Shown in pieces: positions 35,510-44,118 of a DNA stretch of 64,000 bases. Under the pieces are notes generated by a model. It did no database searches. It was given only the letters and a program-made list of their open reading frames with translations, and was not told the DNA's origin. The DNA is taken from contig JAFSXU010000068.1 in NCBI GenBank assembly GCA_017443895.1, forward strand, positions 62,001-126,000, read 5' to 3'. Position 1 is the first letter of the stretch. Each line of letters starts with the position of its first letter. The stretch is from Clostridia bacterium (lineage in GTDB: Bacteria; Bacillota; Clostridia; UBA1381). A program made the position numbers and the translations under genes.

Positions 35510-35950
35510 TTACTCTGCATCGTCAAGCATCTGTATCATATTCTGACAAAGAGATTTCAAGCGTGTTTTATACATTTCGGTTTCGGATTTAATGCGGAGC
35601 ATTTCGTTATGGCGTTTAATATGCTCATCGTCGATTTGTTTTGCAAGGCGGGAGGCGTCAAGCTTGGCATTATTTATTATCATTTGTGCCTCAGAGTTTG
35701 CGCTGTCCTTAATACCCTTTGCGGTCTGCTTTGCCATATCAACGGATTTTGTGAGCGAGTCTTCAAGAGCCTTGTAGTTCTCAACTGTTTTTGTAAGCAT
35801 TCCGACTCTGTTTTTCAGTGACTGGTTTTCCTTTAATAGGTTACTGTAATCCTTAATTATCTCATCAAGAAAATCATCAACTTCGTTACAGTCATAGCCC
35901 TTAATCTTCTTTGAAAAATCTTTATTCTGAATATCAACCGGCATAATCAT
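35510..35950 (-). CDS. divIVA: DivIVA-domain protein
   Basis: The 146-residue protein opens with the DivIVA membrane-binding domain, PVDIQNKDFSKKIKGYDCNEVDDFLDEIIKDY (shown in part in the family as F.k.~rGYd.~EVD.FLd). The rest, from about residue 35, is a coiled coil with heptad-like Leu, Ile and Met spacing. DivIVA marks negatively curved membrane at poles and septa. It is the last gene of the division cluster. AGGAGGA lies 9 bases before the first ATG; a second ATG follows two codons later. Confidence 0.92.
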   Translation of the reverse strand: MIMPVDIQNKDFSKKIKGYDCNEVDDFLDEIIKDYSNLLKENQSLKNRVGMLTKTVENYKALEDSLTKSVDMAKQTAKGIKDSANSEAQMIINNAKLDASRLAKQIDDEHIKRHNEMLRIKSETEMYKTRLKSLCQNMIQMLDDAE

Positions 35951-35970
35951 AACTAAAATCCTCCTATATT

Positions 35971-36717
35971 TTATATATATTTGTCTGCGGTTATGTGCAG
36001 TCTGCCTTTTCGTGTTTCGCCGTCGGCGCTTATAAACACAAACCGCCCATAGCCTCTTATTGAAAGAAGCGAATTATCCGCAACTGTTTTTGACACATCC
36101 ACACATTCTCTGTGGTTAAGCTTAACAAGTCCTGCATTTATCAGCTTTGCGCTTTGAGCTCTTGAAATATTGCATATTGCGCCGACTATGGCATCAAGTC
36201 TCTTTGACGCACAAATTGCACCCACTCGTTCTTTTTTAGGCTCCGGAATATCAATATCACAAATATCCATAACCTTGATACTGACACCCTGATTTGAAAT
36301 CTTTTCGATATTATTTGCAAGGTAGTCGGCAATATCACTGCACACAAAAGCATACGCCTGAGTATCGTCTACAATGATGTCGCCGGTCTTATTTCTGTCA
36401 ATTCCCTGGGACAGTATAGTTCCCAGATAATCGCGATGTGTAAGTTTTTTTGTAAAGTTTGACTTTATATAGAGTACCTTTATCGGAAATTCAAACTCCG
36501 TTTCCCATTCGGGGAATACTCCCAAAATTTTTCGCTCAGCTTCATCAAAGCCGCCAAAATATTTAACATTCACATCGGCAGGGAACAGGAAATTATCGCC
36601 AATTTCGGCAATCTCGCCACCGTCTAAAAAGTTACTGAATACAGGCTCGCATCTTCGGGTACAGAGCCTTGCCATATCCGCACATTTTGCAATCAATAAA
36701 TCTGTTGTTTTATCCAT
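35971..36717 (-). CDS. ylmH: S4-domain RNA-binding protein YlmH
   Basis: The 248-residue protein has the YlmH layout: an N-terminal domain, a middle region ending in RVGAICASKRLDAIVGAICNISRAQSA, and the C-terminal S4 RNA-binding domain (from about residue 165). YlmH sits beside sepF and divIVA in most Bacillota and binds ribosome-associated RNA through its S4 domain, with a proposed role in ribosome rescue. It is downstream of a terminator-like hairpin at 36738 and upstream of divIVA by 20 bases. Confidence 0.88.
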   Translation of the reverse strand: MDKTTDLLIAKCADMARLCTRRCEPVFSNFLDGGEIAEIGDNFLFPADVNVKYFGGFDEAERKILGVFPEWETEFEFPIKVLYIKSNFTKKLTHRDYLGTILSQGIDRNKTGDIIVDDTQAYAFVCSDIADYLANNIEKISNQGVSIKVMDICDIDIPEPKKERVGAICASKRLDAIVGAICNISRAQSAKLINAGLVKLNHRECVDVSKTVADNSLLSIRGYGRFVFISADGETRKGRLHITADKYI

Positions 36718-36737
36718 ATAATACTATATCCGTTTAG

Positions 36738-36766
36738 AAAAAAAGGCGGAACATAGTCGTCCGCCT
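36738..36766 (-). terminator. Intrinsic terminator-like hairpin after sepF
   Basis: On the minus strand AGGCGGA pairs with TCCGCCT across a 9-base loop, followed by a run of six or more T. It lies in the 59-base gap between sepF and ylmH and could attenuate transcription into ylmH and divIVA. Confidence 0.65.
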
Positions 36767-36776
36767 AAAGCTTGTT

Positions 36777-37217
36777 TTATACTGTCCAGTCAAAACTGTT
36801 TTTGGTCTGCTCTTTTAAGTTATCGCCTGTAATGTCAATGTGACTTGGTGCTGCAACGAATATTCCGCCCGACACTCTGCGTACATTTCCGTTTAAGGCA
36901 TAAACAGCACCTGCTATAAAATCAACAATCCTTCTTGCTTCATCTGCGTCAAGGCTTGTAACATCAAATATAACAAGTCTGTTTGCTTTTGTTTCGTCTG
37001 CAATCTTTGCCGACTCATCAAAGCTGTTAGGCTTTATAATTCTTACCTTTGAGCTTGCGCCTGAATGAACAGGAACTACCTTTGGAGCTCTGAAACCGCC
37101 AAATCTTTTCTTTGGCTCGTCCTCCTCATAATCTTCTTCTTCCATATACTCATCATCTTCATAGTATTCATCTTCATCCATGCCAATGAAACTTTTAATT
37201 CCGTTTATAAAACCCAT
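36777..37217 (-). CDS. sepF: Cell division protein SepF
   Basis: SepF bundles FtsZ and anchors it to the membrane. The 146-residue protein has the N-terminal amphipathic membrane-targeting helix (GFINGIKSFIGM), an acidic linker of about residues 13-34 (EDEYYEDDEYMEEEDYEEDE) and the C-terminal SepF domain, VRIIKPNSFDESAKIADETK through VDFIAGAVYALNGN with its conserved glycines. The order yggS-sepF-ylmH-divIVA is the standard dcw-associated arrangement. YlmG/YggT, usually between sepF and ylmH, is absent here. Confidence 0.93.
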   Translation of the reverse strand: MGFINGIKSFIGMDEDEYYEDDEYMEEEDYEEDEPKKRFGGFRAPKVVPVHSGASSKVRIIKPNSFDESAKIADETKANRLVIFDVTSLDADEARRIVDFIAGAVYALNGNVRRVSGGIFVAAPSHIDITGDNLKEQTKNSFDWTV

Positions 37218-37242
37218 TTAAAATACTCCTTCCACTTGTTTT

Positions 37243-37941
37243 TTATGTCTTTGAGTAATCTCTTGCGCCGAAAATTGCGGTTCCGACTCTTACCATTGTT
37301 GCGCCGTGTAATATAGCTTCTTCATAGTCCCCACTCATACCCATTGACAAATGTTTCATAGTAACATTATCGTATTTTTTGCAACTTATGTCAACAAAAA
37401 GTTGACGAATGTTGTCAAAATGTAACGAATTTGTAATATTATTCTCGACTTTTGGCATAATAGTCATAAGCCCCTCGACTCTTATATTTGAGAGGGTTCC
37501 TGCATGCTCCAATAATTGGGGCAATTCCTGACGGCTTACGCCCTGTTTTGTTTCCTCGCCCGAAATATTTACCTGAATAAGTATCGGCATAATTAGGCTG
37601 TGCTTTTTTGCCTGTTTGTCTATCTCATCCATAAGATGTATCGAGTCCACGGAATGTATAAGGCATACCTTATCAATTATATATTTTATTTTGTTTGTCT
37701 GCAAATGCCCGATAAGATGCCACTTTACGCCGTCTTTTACATCATGGAACTTATCCCGTACCTCTTGTGGCTTGTTTTCGCCAATATCGGTTGCGCCTGA
37801 TGAGATTACCTCGTTAATTTCATCGGCAGTCCTTGTTTTTGTCACGGCAATAACTGTTATATCCTCAAGCGTTCTGCCTGATTCCTCTGCGGCAGTGCGA
37901 ACTTTTTCCAAAACTTTATCCCAATTTTCCTTGATACTCAT
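37243..37941 (-). CDS. yggS: YggS-family pyridoxal phosphate homeostasis protein
   Basis: This PLP-binding TIM-barrel protein has no known catalytic reaction and maintains PLP balance (PLPHP/YggS/YlmE). The 232-residue protein has the lysine motif TVIAVTKTRTADEI near residues 28-41, IGENKPQEVRDK at about 53-64, KWHLIGHLQTNKIKYI near 73-88, and the GMSGDYEEAILHGATMVRVGTAIFG end with the phosphate-binding glycines. It lies between the HlyD-like gene and sepF, as in many Clostridia. Confidence 0.93.
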   Translation of the reverse strand: MSIKENWDKVLEKVRTAAEESGRTLEDITVIAVTKTRTADEINEVISSGATDIGENKPQEVRDKFHDVKDGVKWHLIGHLQTNKIKYIIDKVCLIHSVDSIHLMDEIDKQAKKHSLIMPILIQVNISGEETKQGVSRQELPQLLEHAGTLSNIRVEGLMTIMPKVENNITNSLHFDNIRQLFVDISCKKYDNVTMKHLSMGMSGDYEEAILHGATMVRVGTAIFGARDYSKT

Positions 37942-37949
37942 ATTTACAT

Positions 37950-39143
37950 TTACCTCTCGCCGATAACTATACGGTCCATTGATGACACTCTGTATTTGGC
38001 ATTGTCGGTTGATTCAACTATTGCATACCCCTCTTTTGTGTCTGTGAAAAGCACATCAACATCGCAGTCAAGCTGTCGGTTGTCTTTTGTGCCTATTACC
38101 TTATGTCCGCCGTTTTCAGTTGTATGAACTGCCGAAATGGGAACCTTGTACCCCGAATAGCGTTCAAAGATTATCTCAACATCGACTGCTCTGTATGAGA
38201 AAGCCCCTTCAAAATAGTCCGAGCAATCAATAAGTACAAAGCATTTACCGTCCTTGTTCTGCTCCGGGGTACTGATATATGAGATTGTGCCCTTTTGCTC
38301 TGCATCTGCAATATTTTTAAAGCGAAGAGTTACCGTATCGCCTGTTGAGTAATTTGACATTTCCTCCTCGTCGGTTATAAGAATAAGGCTCCATTTATGG
38401 TTGTTTACAAGCGAGCAGATAAAATCGCCCTCTTTAACCTTGTCAATAACGGACTCGTTGGGAGTAGGCTTCCCGAGTCCTTCAAGCTGTTCTACAGAGT
38501 ATTCCGATACCGCATCACGGCTCAGTTTTCCTTCAAAACCGTCATAATACATAGTAAAAACGCCTGAAATTTCGGCATAACGCTCCGATCTGGAATCTGA
38601 AATACTGCCGTCAATGCTTTGTTTTTGCTGTTCAAGCTCCGTGAGCTTTGCCTGCGCATCCTCAAAGGAGCCGGTTTGGCGGAGTGATATAATATCCTGC
38701 TTATACTGTGAGATTTTAGCCACATCATTTTTCTTTGCGGCAGTTATAATCTGAGATGTTCTTGAAGCAATGGCGCTCTCGACCGAAATAAGCGATGTAC
38801 CGTACATACTCTGAGCCGCCTGCTCGCGCGCAAGGGAAATCTTTTTATTTAGGGTGTTAAGCTCCTTAATGGTATTATTATCAACAGAGTCATCATAAAT
38901 TGTATAAATCAGAGCATCCTTCATAACTCTGTCTCCAACGGAAACATTCTTATATAATTTACCCGCACGCTCGGCATAATATGCCCATTCATCACGGATA
39001 ATATAACCTTTTGCCATAATGCTGTGCTCGTTTGTTGCATGTTCAACCGCTTGCGACGGCACGGGAGATACAGCGTATTTTATACCGTATCCGAGAACAA
39101 GGGCGGCAATTATTGCCATAAATATTATAAATGCTTTTTTCAT
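37950..39143 (-). CDS. HlyD-family adaptor-like membrane protein
   Basis: The 397-residue protein has an N-terminal membrane anchor (FIIFMAIIAALVLGYGIKYAV, about residues 5-25), a lipoyl-like segment (GKLYKNVSVGDRVMKDALIYTIYD, about 61-84), an alpha-hairpin coiled coil (about 90-180) and beta-rich domains to the end. This is the HlyD/RND adaptor layout. No partner transporter is encoded nearby. Genes of this kind often lead the yggS-sepF-ylmH-divIVA cluster in Clostridia, but their role in division is not established. A promoter (39199-39227) precedes it. Confidence 0.8.
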   Translation of the reverse strand: MKKAFIIFMAIIAALVLGYGIKYAVSPVPSQAVEHATNEHSIMAKGYIIRDEWAYYAERAGKLYKNVSVGDRVMKDALIYTIYDDSVDNNTIKELNTLNKKISLAREQAAQSMYGTSLISVESAIASRTSQIITAAKKNDVAKISQYKQDIISLRQTGSFEDAQAKLTELEQQKQSIDGSISDSRSERYAEISGVFTMYYDGFEGKLSRDAVSEYSVEQLEGLGKPTPNESVIDKVKEGDFICSLVNNHKWSLILITDEEEMSNYSTGDTVTLRFKNIADAEQKGTISYISTPEQNKDGKCFVLIDCSDYFEGAFSYRAVDVEIIFERYSGYKVPISAVHTTENGGHKVIGTKDNRQLDCDVDVLFTDTKEGYAIVESTDNAKYRVSSMDRIVIGER

Positions 39144-39198
39144 ATTTATTTTCCTTCAATATGTTACAAAATCTACCTATTAAAAACAGTACATACCT

Positions 39199-39227
39199 AT
39201 TATATACAATTTTCGTCATAATTACAA
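39199..39227 (-). promoter_or_regulatory. Promoter of the division cluster
   Basis: On the minus strand TTGTAA (39227-39222) and TATAAT (39204-39199) are 17 bases apart, about 55 bases before the HlyD-like start. Confidence 0.65.
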
Positions 39228-39368
39228 TAGCATAGAAAGGATTGTAATTATATTTTAAATTTTACAAACCTTGAATACGGGCGAATTGGTCAATTTTAGT
39301 AGATTGTTGGTAATTTATATAAAATATCCTAAAAATTAAAAAAAATTTATAAAAATTTTACAAAACAC

Positions 39369-39397
39369 TTGAAAATTTGTATAAAATGATGTATAAT
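39369..39397 (+). promoter_or_regulatory. Promoter of the oligosaccharide importer
   Basis: TTGAAA (39369-39374) and TATAAT (39392-39397), 17 bases apart, form a near-consensus sigma-A promoter about 70 bases before the importer's first gene. The rest of this 323-base divergent gap (39144-39466) is AT-rich without further features. Confidence 0.85.
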
Positions 39398-39466
39398 AAC
39401 AACAGTGTATTTGTGTGTTTTGACAAAAAAAGACACATAGACAAAAAATTATTAGGGAGGGTTTTT

Positions 39467-40441
39467 ATGGCAAAAACACAGACAGCGGCTGTTTCGGCAC
39501 AGGAAAAACAAGCCGCAAAGGAAAAAACCTGGATTAAGCTAAAGAGAGACAAATGGATGTATTTGTTGCTCTTGCCGGGTGTACTTTATTTTATAATCTT
39601 TAAGATTGTTCCTTTATGGGGTATCCTTATTTCATTTAAGGATTATTTCGCAGGTGTGCCATTCTTAAAGGCTAACTGGATAGGCTTCGATAACTTCATC
39701 GATTTCTTTACAGATATAAGCTTCTGGCAGCTGTTAAGGAATACTCTTATAATTTCGTTCATGAATTTGATTTTCTTCTTCCCACTGCCGATTATTTTGG
39801 CATTGCTGTTGAATGAAATCAGAGTTCAGTGGTACAAGAAAGTGTTGCAGACATTTGTATATGTACCGCACTTTGTATCTATGGTAGTCGTTACATCTAT
39901 CACATTCATGCTTATTAAAACTCCTGCAATGGAGGGTGCAGCAGGTGGTATGATTACAGAGCTTTTGTCAAAGCTCACCGGTCATGATGTAAACATCCTT
40001 GGAAACGGTCCTGCAATTTACTGGATTTTACTTATCCAGGCAATCTGGAAAGAGTGTGGTTGGGGAACAGTTATCTTCCTCGCTGCTATCGCAGGCGTTG
40101 ATATGGAACAGTATGAGGCAGCTATCGTTGACGGTGCAAGCCGTTTCCAGCAGCTTATCTATATTACTTTACCTGCAATTTTAGGTACAATCGTAACAAT
40201 GTTCATCTTAAGAATGGGTAGCGTGTTAAACACAGGTTTCGAGCAGATTATCCTTATGCAGAACGATATTAACCGTGAATATTCAGAGACATTTGATACA
40301 TATGTATACCAGTATGGTAGAGTTGAGGGTAACTACGGTTATTCAACGGCGGTTGGTTTGTTTAAGTCAATCGTAAGCTTGCTTTGTATCCAGCTTTCAA
40401 ACCGCGGTGCTAAGGCTGTAGGCCAGGCAGGATTATTCTAA
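39467..40441 (+). CDS. ABC transporter permease, LplB type
   Basis: This is the first permease of a carbohydrate importer (CUT1-like). The 324-residue protein has a short cytoplasmic N-terminus, six membrane helices and the cytoplasmic EAA loop (EQYEAAIVDGASRFQQLIYITLPAI, about residues 214-238). The N-terminal IKLKRDKWMYLLLLPGVLYFIIFKIVPLWGI is characteristic of LplB. I place the start at ATG 39467, with GGGAGGG 5 bases upstream. An ATG at 39377 in the same frame lies between the promoter's -35 and -10 boxes. Relatives import complex oligosaccharides, some of them rhamnogalacturonan-derived. Confidence 0.92.
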   Translation: MAKTQTAAVSAQEKQAAKEKTWIKLKRDKWMYLLLLPGVLYFIIFKIVPLWGILISFKDYFAGVPFLKANWIGFDNFIDFFTDISFWQLLRNTLIISFMNLIFFFPLPIILALLLNEIRVQWYKKVLQTFVYVPHFVSMVVVTSITFMLIKTPAMEGAAGGMITELLSKLTGHDVNILGNGPAIYWILLIQAIWKECGWGTVIFLAAIAGVDMEQYEAAIVDGASRFQQLIYITLPAILGTIVTMFILRMGSVLNTGFEQIILMQNDINREYSETFDTYVYQYGRVEGNYGYSTAVGLFKSIVSLLCIQLSNRGAKAVGQAGLF

Positions 40442-40460
40442 GAAAGGGAGGTTAATATCA

Positions 40461-41372
40461 ATGATTAGTATTAGAAGAAAAACATTAAACGATATCGTTT
40501 GGGATGTAGTAATATATGTATTATTAACTGTCCTTTCTCTTATAATGGTTATACCGTTTATATATGTAATCGTTGCATCATTTGCAAGAGAGTCACTTAT
40601 TCAGACAACCTCTATGGACTTGTTCTGGAAGATATTTGCTCCTGTAGGTAACCATCCTAACGGATTTACATTGGCAGCTTACAAGGAAGTATTTGATATG
40701 GACGGCATAGGTATTCAGGTACTCAGATCACTTGCAGTTTCAGTTTGCGTAACAGTGTTCGGTACATGTGTAAACCTCTTCTGTTCAACAACTATGGCAT
40801 ACGGTTTATCCCGTTCAAGCCTTATCGGTAAGACTGTAATTATGCGTATGGTACTGTTCACCATGGTATTTGGCGGCGGTATGATCCCTACATTCTTGGT
40901 AGTTAAGTCATTGGGAATGTACGATTCATATGCGGCATTGATTTTACCGGGTGCGATAAGTGCATACAATATGCTTATCATAAGAAACTTCTTTATGGAG
41001 CTTCCTGCGGGACTTGAAGAGGCGGCGTCAATCGACGGATGTACGGACATCGGAATTTTTGTAAAGATTGCTCTTCCTCTGTCACTTCCTATGCTTGCAA
41101 CATTCGGTCTTATGTACGGTGTTGGACACTGGAACAGCTACTTTGACGCTTTACTTTACTTAGACGATTCATCAAAGTATCCATTCCAGCTGGTATTAAG
41201 AAATGTAGTAAACCAGACAGGTGCAGATATAGACAATCTTGACGAGTTACCACCGTCAGACACATTAAAGATGGCAGTTATCGTTATCGGTACAGTTCCT
41301 ATTCTTTGTGTATATCCGTTCCTCCAGAAGCACTTTGCAGCAGGTGTTATGACCGGCGCAATCAAGGGTTAA
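40461..41372 (+). CDS. ABC transporter permease, YtcP type
   Basis: This is the second permease of the importer, 303 residues with six membrane helices and the EAA motif LEEAASIDGCTDIGIFVKIALPLSLP near residues 193-218. VFGGGMIPTFLVVKSLGMYDS near 138-158 is typical of YtcP-like permeases. It follows the LplB-like gene by 19 bases with an AAGGGAGG box. No ATPase gene is present in the cluster, as is common where a shared MsmK-like ATPase elsewhere powers several importers. Confidence 0.92.
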   Translation: MISIRRKTLNDIVWDVVIYVLLTVLSLIMVIPFIYVIVASFARESLIQTTSMDLFWKIFAPVGNHPNGFTLAAYKEVFDMDGIGIQVLRSLAVSVCVTVFGTCVNLFCSTTMAYGLSRSSLIGKTVIMRMVLFTMVFGGGMIPTFLVVKSLGMYDSYAALILPGAISAYNMLIIRNFFMELPAGLEEAASIDGCTDIGIFVKIALPLSLPMLATFGLMYGVGHWNSYFDALLYLDDSSKYPFQLVLRNVVNQTGADIDNLDELPPSDTLKMAVIVIGTVPILCVYPFLQKHFAAGVMTGAIKG

Positions 41373-41395
41373 TTTTGAAGATAGGAGGAATAGCG

Positions 41396-43195
41396 ATGAA
41401 ATTATTTAAAAGAATAACTACAGCAGCTCTTGCTTTGGCTTTGGGTGTTACAACTCTTGGCATAAGCGGCTGTTCGGAAACTACAGAGCTTGATATAAAC
41501 AATCCTGTAATCACAATTATGCTTCCAACCTTCGCAGTAAAATCGGCTGATACTGACAGCCCTGTTGTAAAGGCGATTGAGGAGTTCTGTGCAAAGGAAA
41601 TGGGTGTTGACTCATTAAAGCTCAATATCAAGTGGGCTGCAAACTCAAACTACGGTGAGAAGGTTACAGCGGCTATGGGCTCAAATAACTGGCCTCATTT
41701 AATGCTTGTAACAAGCAGAACATCAACAATTATCCAGAACTCTCGTGCAGACAGTTTCTGGGATTTAACAGATTTAATTAAAGAAACAACAACAAACGAC
41801 AAGGGCGAAACTGTTTATAAGTATCCTAACCTTGCAAGCACTGATGACATGATTAACCATAACATCTCTGTTGATGGTAAGGTTTACGGTCTGTACAGAG
41901 CAAGAGAGGTTGGTCGTGCAGGTGTTACGGTAAGAAAAGACTGGATTGATAAGCTCCACGCAAAGGGCGCATTGTCATTCGGTTCAGATCATATCAATGA
42001 TATGACAATGGCAGAGTTTGAGGAAATGCTCTATGCATTCAAGAACAACGACCCTGACGGTAACGGTCAGAACGATACATACGGTATGATAGTTGCAGGT
42101 GCTGACTATTTATCAGGTCCGCTTGAGAACTTGGCTGTATGGAACGGCTCACCAAACGCATGGGGTTATAATGAAAAGTCAGGTCAGATTGAGCCAAGCT
42201 ATATGTTTGACGAATATGTTGACACTCTTACACTTATGCGTAAGTGGGTTGCAGAGGGTGTTATCAACTCAAATATCGCAACATTCAACTCAGGCGACTG
42301 GAACAACCCATTCTTACAGGGTCAGGCAGGCGTTATTATAGATGTGGCAGACCGTGCAAGACGAGTTGCCGCAAATATGCAGGAGTTAAATCCTGAAGCA
42401 GAGGTTGATGTATTCGGCTTTGTTGCAAAATCAGCAGATGTAGAGCCAAGAACATTACCTACAACAGGTTATTCGGGCTACTTCGTATTACCTACAGCTT
42501 CAATCAAGACTGAGGAAGAGCGTGACTTTATGTTGAAGTTTATGGATGTTGTAAGCTCTACATATGTAGCTAACCTCTTAAACTACGGTATCAGAGGCGA
42601 GAGCTATGAGGAGAGCAAGGACGGCGACAAGAAGATTGTTACCGTTTCTCCTGCAGGAACGCACTATGCTGTAATTGATAACCCTGACGGTACACATTCG
42701 GCTATTAAGTCAACAGACGCTGCAAGAATTGCCGAGTATCAGGATCTTAACCAGTTCGGTACAGGCTATGACGGCCCAAGAAACGATGTATATCTTACAA
42801 CATACTATTCAACCGATGTTGCAAAGACAGTTGATAAGGTTTATAAGTATAACAAGCTCTTCAAGGTACCTAACTTTGCAGAGGCTTATATTTCACCTAC
42901 ATACTCAAGACACTCAACACAGCTTGACGCTATCATGAGTGCTGCTACAACCAAGTATGTTTCGGGTGCTATTACACTTGATGCATGGAAGGCAGAAAGA
43001 GACAGATGGTTTAATCAGGGCGGCGAAAAGGTTATAAAGGAAATGAACGAGTCATATAACCTTGATGAAGATAAGCTTACTGATGAAACTGTAAAAGAGG
43101 CAAATCATAAGCTCCAGTATGAGCAGGGCTTTACAAAGTGGCTCACTGCTGATGAAATGGCTAAGTTTGCCGCTGCTGATGTAATCGGTGACTGA
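41396..43195 (+). CDS. Extracellular solute-binding lipoprotein, LipO/YtcQ type
   Basis: The 599-residue protein begins with a lipoprotein signal peptide and lipobox (TTLGISGC, Cys26). The rest has the two-lobe layout of large solute-binding proteins: NDPDGNGQNDTYGM near residues 219-232, LMRKWVAEGVIN near 280-291 and the C-terminal FNQGGEKVIKEMNES. It captures oligosaccharides for the two permeases upstream. ATG 41396 with AGGAGG is the true start; a longer frame beginning at 41306 overlaps the YtcP gene. The closest well-known relatives are LipO and YtcQ. Confidence 0.92.
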   Translation: MKLFKRITTAALALALGVTTLGISGCSETTELDINNPVITIMLPTFAVKSADTDSPVVKAIEEFCAKEMGVDSLKLNIKWAANSNYGEKVTAAMGSNNWPHLMLVTSRTSTIIQNSRADSFWDLTDLIKETTTNDKGETVYKYPNLASTDDMINHNISVDGKVYGLYRAREVGRAGVTVRKDWIDKLHAKGALSFGSDHINDMTMAEFEEMLYAFKNNDPDGNGQNDTYGMIVAGADYLSGPLENLAVWNGSPNAWGYNEKSGQIEPSYMFDEYVDTLTLMRKWVAEGVINSNIATFNSGDWNNPFLQGQAGVIIDVADRARRVAANMQELNPEAEVDVFGFVAKSADVEPRTLPTTGYSGYFVLPTASIKTEEERDFMLKFMDVVSSTYVANLLNYGIRGESYEESKDGDKKIVTVSPAGTHYAVIDNPDGTHSAIKSTDAARIAEYQDLNQFGTGYDGPRNDVYLTTYYSTDVAKTVDKVYKYNKLFKVPNFAEAYISPTYSRHSTQLDAIMSAATTKYVSGAITLDAWKAERDRWFNQGGEKVIKEMNESYNLDEDKLTDETVKEANHKLQYEQGFTKWLTADEMAKFAAADVIGD

Positions 43196-43205
43196 TAAGA
43201 ATTTT

Positions 43206-43237
43206 AACAGAGCTGTTGCAAATGCAACAGCTCTGTT
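43206..43237 (+). terminator. Terminator of the importer operon
   Basis: AACAGAGCTGTTGC (43206-43219) pairs with GCAACAGCTCTGTT (43224-43237) around an AAAT loop: a perfect 14-base-pair stem, followed by a short T-rich stretch. Confidence 0.8.
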
Positions 43238-43257
43238 TCGCTTTATAGGTTTTAGTG

Positions 43258-43286
43258 TTGATTTTTTGTTATAGATTATATATAAT
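43258..43286 (+). promoter_or_regulatory. Promoter of the DUF1287 gene
   Basis: TTGATT (43258-43263) and TATAAT (43281-43286) are 17 bases apart and sit about 50 bases before the ATG. Confidence 0.75.
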
Positions 43287-43336
43287 ATCGTAAGACTGAA
43301 AAGTCTTAAATGCGTGTATGAGATAAGAGGTGGCTT

Positions 43337-43993
43337 ATGCGTAGCTGTCAAAAAACGGTGTTTTCGCTCTTAGTTTTATTTTTGCTGTTAATAGCGGTAT
43401 ATGTACTGTATTATTTTAACTATATACCCCACAGAAAATATACAAATGCAGATTTTGGCATAGAAACATATATAAGCGCTTATGACAGAGACAATGACGG
43501 AACAGACGACCAAACGGATATATTAAAGAGTGCAAGAGAATATACCAAGACAAAACCGCATTATAAGAGCAAATACTATCAAACGGGATACCCTGATGAT
43601 GAATACGGTGTATGTACCGATGTTGTGGCATTTGCAATGCTTGGAGCAGGCTATGACCTTATGGAACTGGTAAATGAGGATATTAAAAACAATCCTCAAA
43701 TGTACAACATTGATGTGATAGATAAAAATATAGATTTCAGACGGGTTGATAATTTAGAGGTGTTTTTGGAACGCAATGCAATAAAGCTTACTGATGATTT
43801 AAGCCAAACAGAACAGTGGCAGGGCGGAGATATTGTTGTATTTAAACAGCATATCGGTATAGTGTCGGATAAACGGAATAAAAACGGTGTGCCGTTTGTC
43901 ATACATAACGCCTATCCTTTGCAACGCTCATATGAGGAGGATATACTTACCGGCGGTTTTTATGAGCTTGTGGCACATTACCGTGTGAGTTAG
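43337..43993 (+). CDS. DUF1287 family membrane-anchored protein
   Basis: The 218-residue protein has an N-terminal membrane anchor (FSLLVLFLLLIAVYVLYYF, about residues 9-27) and an extracytoplasmic domain of the DUF1287 family. Recognisable parts are YKSKYYQTGYPDDEYGVCTDVVAFAML at about residues 75-101, with a Cys typical of a papain-like cysteine peptidase or amidase fold, QWQGGDIVVFKQHIGIVSDK at about 161-180, with His in H-I-G-I, and FVIHNAYP. The fold and the Cys/His pair suggest hydrolysis of a cell wall or protein substrate. The substrate is not known. Confidence 0.8.
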   Translation: MRSCQKTVFSLLVLFLLLIAVYVLYYFNYIPHRKYTNADFGIETYISAYDRDNDGTDDQTDILKSAREYTKTKPHYKSKYYQTGYPDDEYGVCTDVVAFAMLGAGYDLMELVNEDIKNNPQMYNIDVIDKNIDFRRVDNLEVFLERNAIKLTDDLSQTEQWQGGDIVVFKQHIGIVSDKRNKNGVPFVIHNAYPLQRSYEEDILTGGFYELVAHYRVS

Positions 43994-44052
43994 ATTTTTG
44001 CTGCAATAAGTCGCTTTAACAAAGATTTAGGCGTTGTGTAACACAAAACATA

Positions 44053-44081
44053 TTTACAATTTGTATTATTTGATGTATAAT
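44053..44081 (+). promoter_or_regulatory. Promoter of glmM
   Basis: TTTACA (44053-44058) and TATAAT (44076-44081) are 17 bases apart, about 38 bases before glmM. No terminator is seen between the DUF1287 stop and this promoter. Confidence 0.8.
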
Positions 44082-44118
44082 CAATGGGATAACGGATTTA
44101 AAATGGAGGTTATTTAAA

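Noticed and set aside
39377-39466. Upstream start for the LplB-like permease
   Set aside because: The ATG at 39377 lies between the -35 and -10 boxes of the promoter. The ATG at 39467 with GGGAGGG upstream gives the normal length.
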